A DNA stretch of 35,180 bases from JBCAXA01 sp039183535 (GTDB taxonomy: Bacteria; Pseudomonadota; Gammaproteobacteria; Steroidobacterales; Woeseiaceae): NCBI GenBank assembly GCA_039183535.1, contig JBCDBO010000030.1:1-35180 (forward strand), written 5' to 3'. Numbering within the stretch: position 1 is the first letter of the stretch; every line of letters starts with the position of its first letter. The notes beneath the pieces were generated by a model. That model searched no databases and was not told where the DNA came from. It saw only the letters and a program-made list of their open reading frames with translations. Shown one piece after another: positions 33,645-35,180 of the stretch. Both the position numbers and the translations under genes were made by a program.

Positions 33645-34236
33645 GTCGCAATCGCACGGCCGTTTCGGCGAGCCGCGTTCCGAGAGATCGGGCGATAGCG
33701 CGTTCGGCATCGCTGAGTGTTGTGTTGGCATTGGGGCCTGCCACATGGCTCGGTCCATACGGTGTGCCACCGCCCGTGGTCGTCTCCAGCTCGGCGACGC
33801 TGTACGGTACGCCGACCAGCAGCATGCCGTGGTGTAGCAGCGGTACCGCCATACTGAGCAGCGTGGCCTCCTGGCCGCCGTGCAAAGACCCGGTTGAGGT
33901 GAACACAGCGGCAGGTTTGCCGGCGAGTGTCCCAGCAAGCCACTCGCTGCTGGTGGCGTCGAGAAAGTGCTTTAGCGGCGCGGCCATTAACCCGAAGCGC
34001 GTTGGGCTGCCGAGTGCCAGTGCCGCGCACTCGGCAAGATCGTCTCGACTCACGTACGGCGCTCCGTCTTCCGGAACCGGCGCTGCTCGCTCATCGATAA
34101 CGCTACTGATCGGCGGAACGGTTCGAACGATTGCCTCGGCGCTGCCGGTCGCGTCTACGCCAAACGCGATCTCATCGGCCAACGCGCGGGTACTGCCGTG
34201 GCGCGAGTAGTACAACACCAAGACCGCCGTGCTCAT
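33637..34236 (-). CDS. wrbA: NAD(P)H:quinone oxidoreductase, WrbA type
   Basis: 199 residues, ATG start. Flavodoxin-like FMN protein that reduces quinones by two electrons. The FMN phosphate loop YSRHGSTRALA, the GSPTRFG loop and the STGSLHGGQE loop are all visible, along with the Tyr-containing loop GGGTPYGPSHV typical of WrbA. The start overlaps the arsC-like gene by 4 bases and the stop overlaps the DUF2069 start by 8, so the three form one operon. Confidence 0.94.
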   Translation of the reverse strand: MSTAVLVLYYSRHGSTRALADEIAFGVDATGSAEAIVRTVPPISSVIDERAAPVPEDGAPYVSRDDLAECAALALGSPTRFGLMAAPLKHFLDATSSEWLAGTLAGKPAAVFTSTGSLHGGQEATLLSMAVPLLHHGMLLVGVPYSVAELETTTGGGTPYGPSHVAGPNANTTLSDAERAIARSLGTRLAETAVRLRRG

Positions 34237-34583
34237 AGCAGCACACTGACCTTTTCTGGAGGGCGGCCGAGGACGGCAGCGCCAGACGGTGCGACGATGA
34301 TAGGGCGTTCGAGCGCTTGTGGATGCCTGGCTAGGAGCTCGGCCACTGTCGCTGCGTCACTGTCCTCTGCGATCGGTGCCAGACCCAGCTCGCGCGCCTC
34401 TTTGCGTCGTACGGCCATCGCCGGTGGTACATCGAGCGCCGCCAGAACCGTTGTCAATTCGTCGCGGCTCGGCGGTGTGTCGAGATAACGAACGACCTCG
34501 ACGTCGACGGCGGCCGCTTGCAGCAGAGCAAGCGCGGCACGCGATTTTGAGCAGCGCGGGTTGTGAAACAGTCGGTACGGCAT
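34233..34583 (-). CDS. ArsC/YfgD-like reductase (glutaredoxin-type arsenate reductase family)
   Basis: 116 residues. The N-terminal HNPRCSKSR puts the family's catalytic Cys at residue 11; VRYLDTPPSRDEL and the ALERPIIV stretch, with its conserved Arg, also fit ArsC. In E. coli the homologue near hda is YfgD, whose arsenate activity is not well shown, so I do not call this arsC. No arsR, arsB or acr3 gene is close. Upstream, 34 bases separate it from the transglycosylase gene on the same strand. Confidence 0.9.
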   Translation of the reverse strand: MPYRLFHNPRCSKSRAALALLQAAAVDVEVVRYLDTPPSRDELTTVLAALDVPPAMAVRRKEARELGLAPIAEDSDAATVAELLARHPQALERPIIVAPSGAAVLGRPPEKVSVLL

Positions 34584-34617
34584 TCGGTAATTCCCTTCCT
34601 CCCTCAGCTATTGCAGC

Positions 34618-35180
34618 CTATTCGTTGATTCGGCGCCAGCGCGTTCTAAGCTTGTCGAGTACTTTGTTGGAGTAGGTTTTTCGTCCGAGGCTGCCGTTGT
34701 AGCGTGCTAGGGCGCGCTGCAAATCGCCTTTTTCGCGGTCGAGGTAATGCCGCAAAATCGTGCAACCCATGCGCAGGTTCGTGTCTATATGAAATAGGTT
34801 GTCGTTCGGCCGCCCGATTTCGTCGAGCCAAAACGGCATGACTTGCATCAGACCCAGAGCGCCGGCGTATGAAATGGCAAAACGGTCGAAATTGGATTCG
34901 ACCTCAATGACCGCAAGAACGAGTTCCGGCGGCAGGCCGTGCTTCTCCGCCTCAGCGTGCACCCCTTTGAGAATCGCGATTCGTTCGCTGGGATCGCGGA
35001 CACGATCCCCGAGTCGCGTTGACATGTCCGCTAGCCATACCTCTGCCTCAAACCGGTCAGAAAAACTGCTGGCCGGTTCCTTGGCAGCGGCTCGCAAGCG
35101 AGCGAGCAGCTCGGGATCGGTATCAATCGCCGCTGCGTTTGCGTTCAGCGGTCGTGCGATTGCGATCGCCGCGAGCGAGC
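34618..35180 (-). CDS. Lytic transglycosylase (SLT domain), N-terminus outside window
   Basis: The frame is open from the right-hand edge to a TAG at 34618-34620 (187 residues visible). It begins with the end of a signal peptide (AAIAIARPLNANA), so only a few residues are missing. A helical region is followed by a soluble-lytic-transglycosylase domain: the catalytic Glu in VIEVESNFD, the AGALGLMQVMP motif, and the C-terminal ALARYNGS. It cleaves peptidoglycan between MurNAc and GlcNAc in the periplasm. An internal TTG at 35095-35097 gives a shorter frame, but the signal peptide upstream shows that this is not the start. Confidence 0.9.
   Translation of the reverse strand, partial: SLAAIAIARPLNANAAAIDTDPELLARLRAAAKEPASSFSDRFEAEVWLADMSTRLGDRVRDPSERIAILKGVHAEAEKHGLPPELVLAVIEVESNFDRFAISYAGALGLMQVMPFWLDEIGRPNDNLFHIDTNLRMGCTILRHYLDREKGDLQRALARYNGSLGRKTYSNKVLDKLRTRWRRINE

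Noticed and set aside
34233..34583. Arsenic-resistance operon
   Set aside because: The ArsC-like protein stands without arsR, arsB or acr3 and sits in the wrbA/hda neighbourhood typical of YfgD, so arsenate resistance is not supported.

Overview
This window is a dense chromosomal stretch, about 57% G+C by eye, from what is almost certainly a gammaproteobacterium. The evidence is the AceE-type homodimeric pyruvate dehydrogenase, the grxD/rnt neighbourhood, the dcd-apbC...metG...rnfABCDGE order, the DUF2066/CDP-alcohol transferase/PerM/hda cluster next to purMN, and the wrbA-yfgD-like pair. I cannot name the genus. A lineage outside the Enterobacterales (Chromatiales- or Xanthomonadales-like) fits best. 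No rRNA, tRNA, CRISPR array, insertion sequence or phage gene is visible, and codon use looks even throughout.

Layout, left to right. (1) 1-2361: the tail of a monothiol glutaredoxin (grxD) converges on rnt (RNase T) and an M17 aminopeptidase. (2) 2568-8675: aceE-aceF-lpdA encode the whole pyruvate dehydrogenase complex, with two lipoyl domains on E2 and a third fused to E3. (3) 8680-11277, minus strand: a membrane-anchored, FMN-binding glutamate-synthase-like protein and a DUF2855 protein. (4) 11278-11692: the only gene-free stretch over 300 bases. It holds an open frame of uncertain status and two inverted repeats. (5) 11693-13845, minus: HvfC- and HvfB-like proteins (a DUF692/MNIO RiPP-maturation pair with no visible precursor peptide) and a DUF1841 protein. 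(6) 13925-18785, minus: a complete rnfABCDGE complex. (7) 18828-25573, minus: metG, two PilT-family retraction ATPases, and an 807-residue protein that joins HEAT-like repeats to an intact Ser/Thr kinase. (8) 25814-27456, plus: apbC (mrp) and dcd. (9) 27420-29846, minus: purM, purN and a DUF3108 protein. (10) 29911-33361, plus: a DUF2066 protein, a PgsA-like CDP-alcohol phosphatidyltransferase, a PerM/AI-2E family protein and hda. (11) 33282-35180, minus: a lytic transglycosylase (cut by the window end), an ArsC/YfgD-like protein, wrbA and a DUF2069 membrane protein.

Most genes sit in tightly packed operons with stop/start overlaps of 1-11 bases, so several of the longest open frames had to be trimmed to starts that fit these junctions (rnfB, rnfC, rnfD, rnfE, hvfC, purN, perM, DUF2066, DUF2069, apbC and the second PilT).

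The strongest candidate for something little described is the HEAT-repeat/Ser-Thr kinase beside two PilT-type motors, inserted between metG and apbC, which lie near each other in pseudomonads. The HvfB/HvfC pair without a recognisable precursor is second. Other points of interest are the third lipoyl domain on E3 and an 80-base antisense overlap in which the last membrane helix of the DUF2069 protein is encoded opposite the tail of hda.
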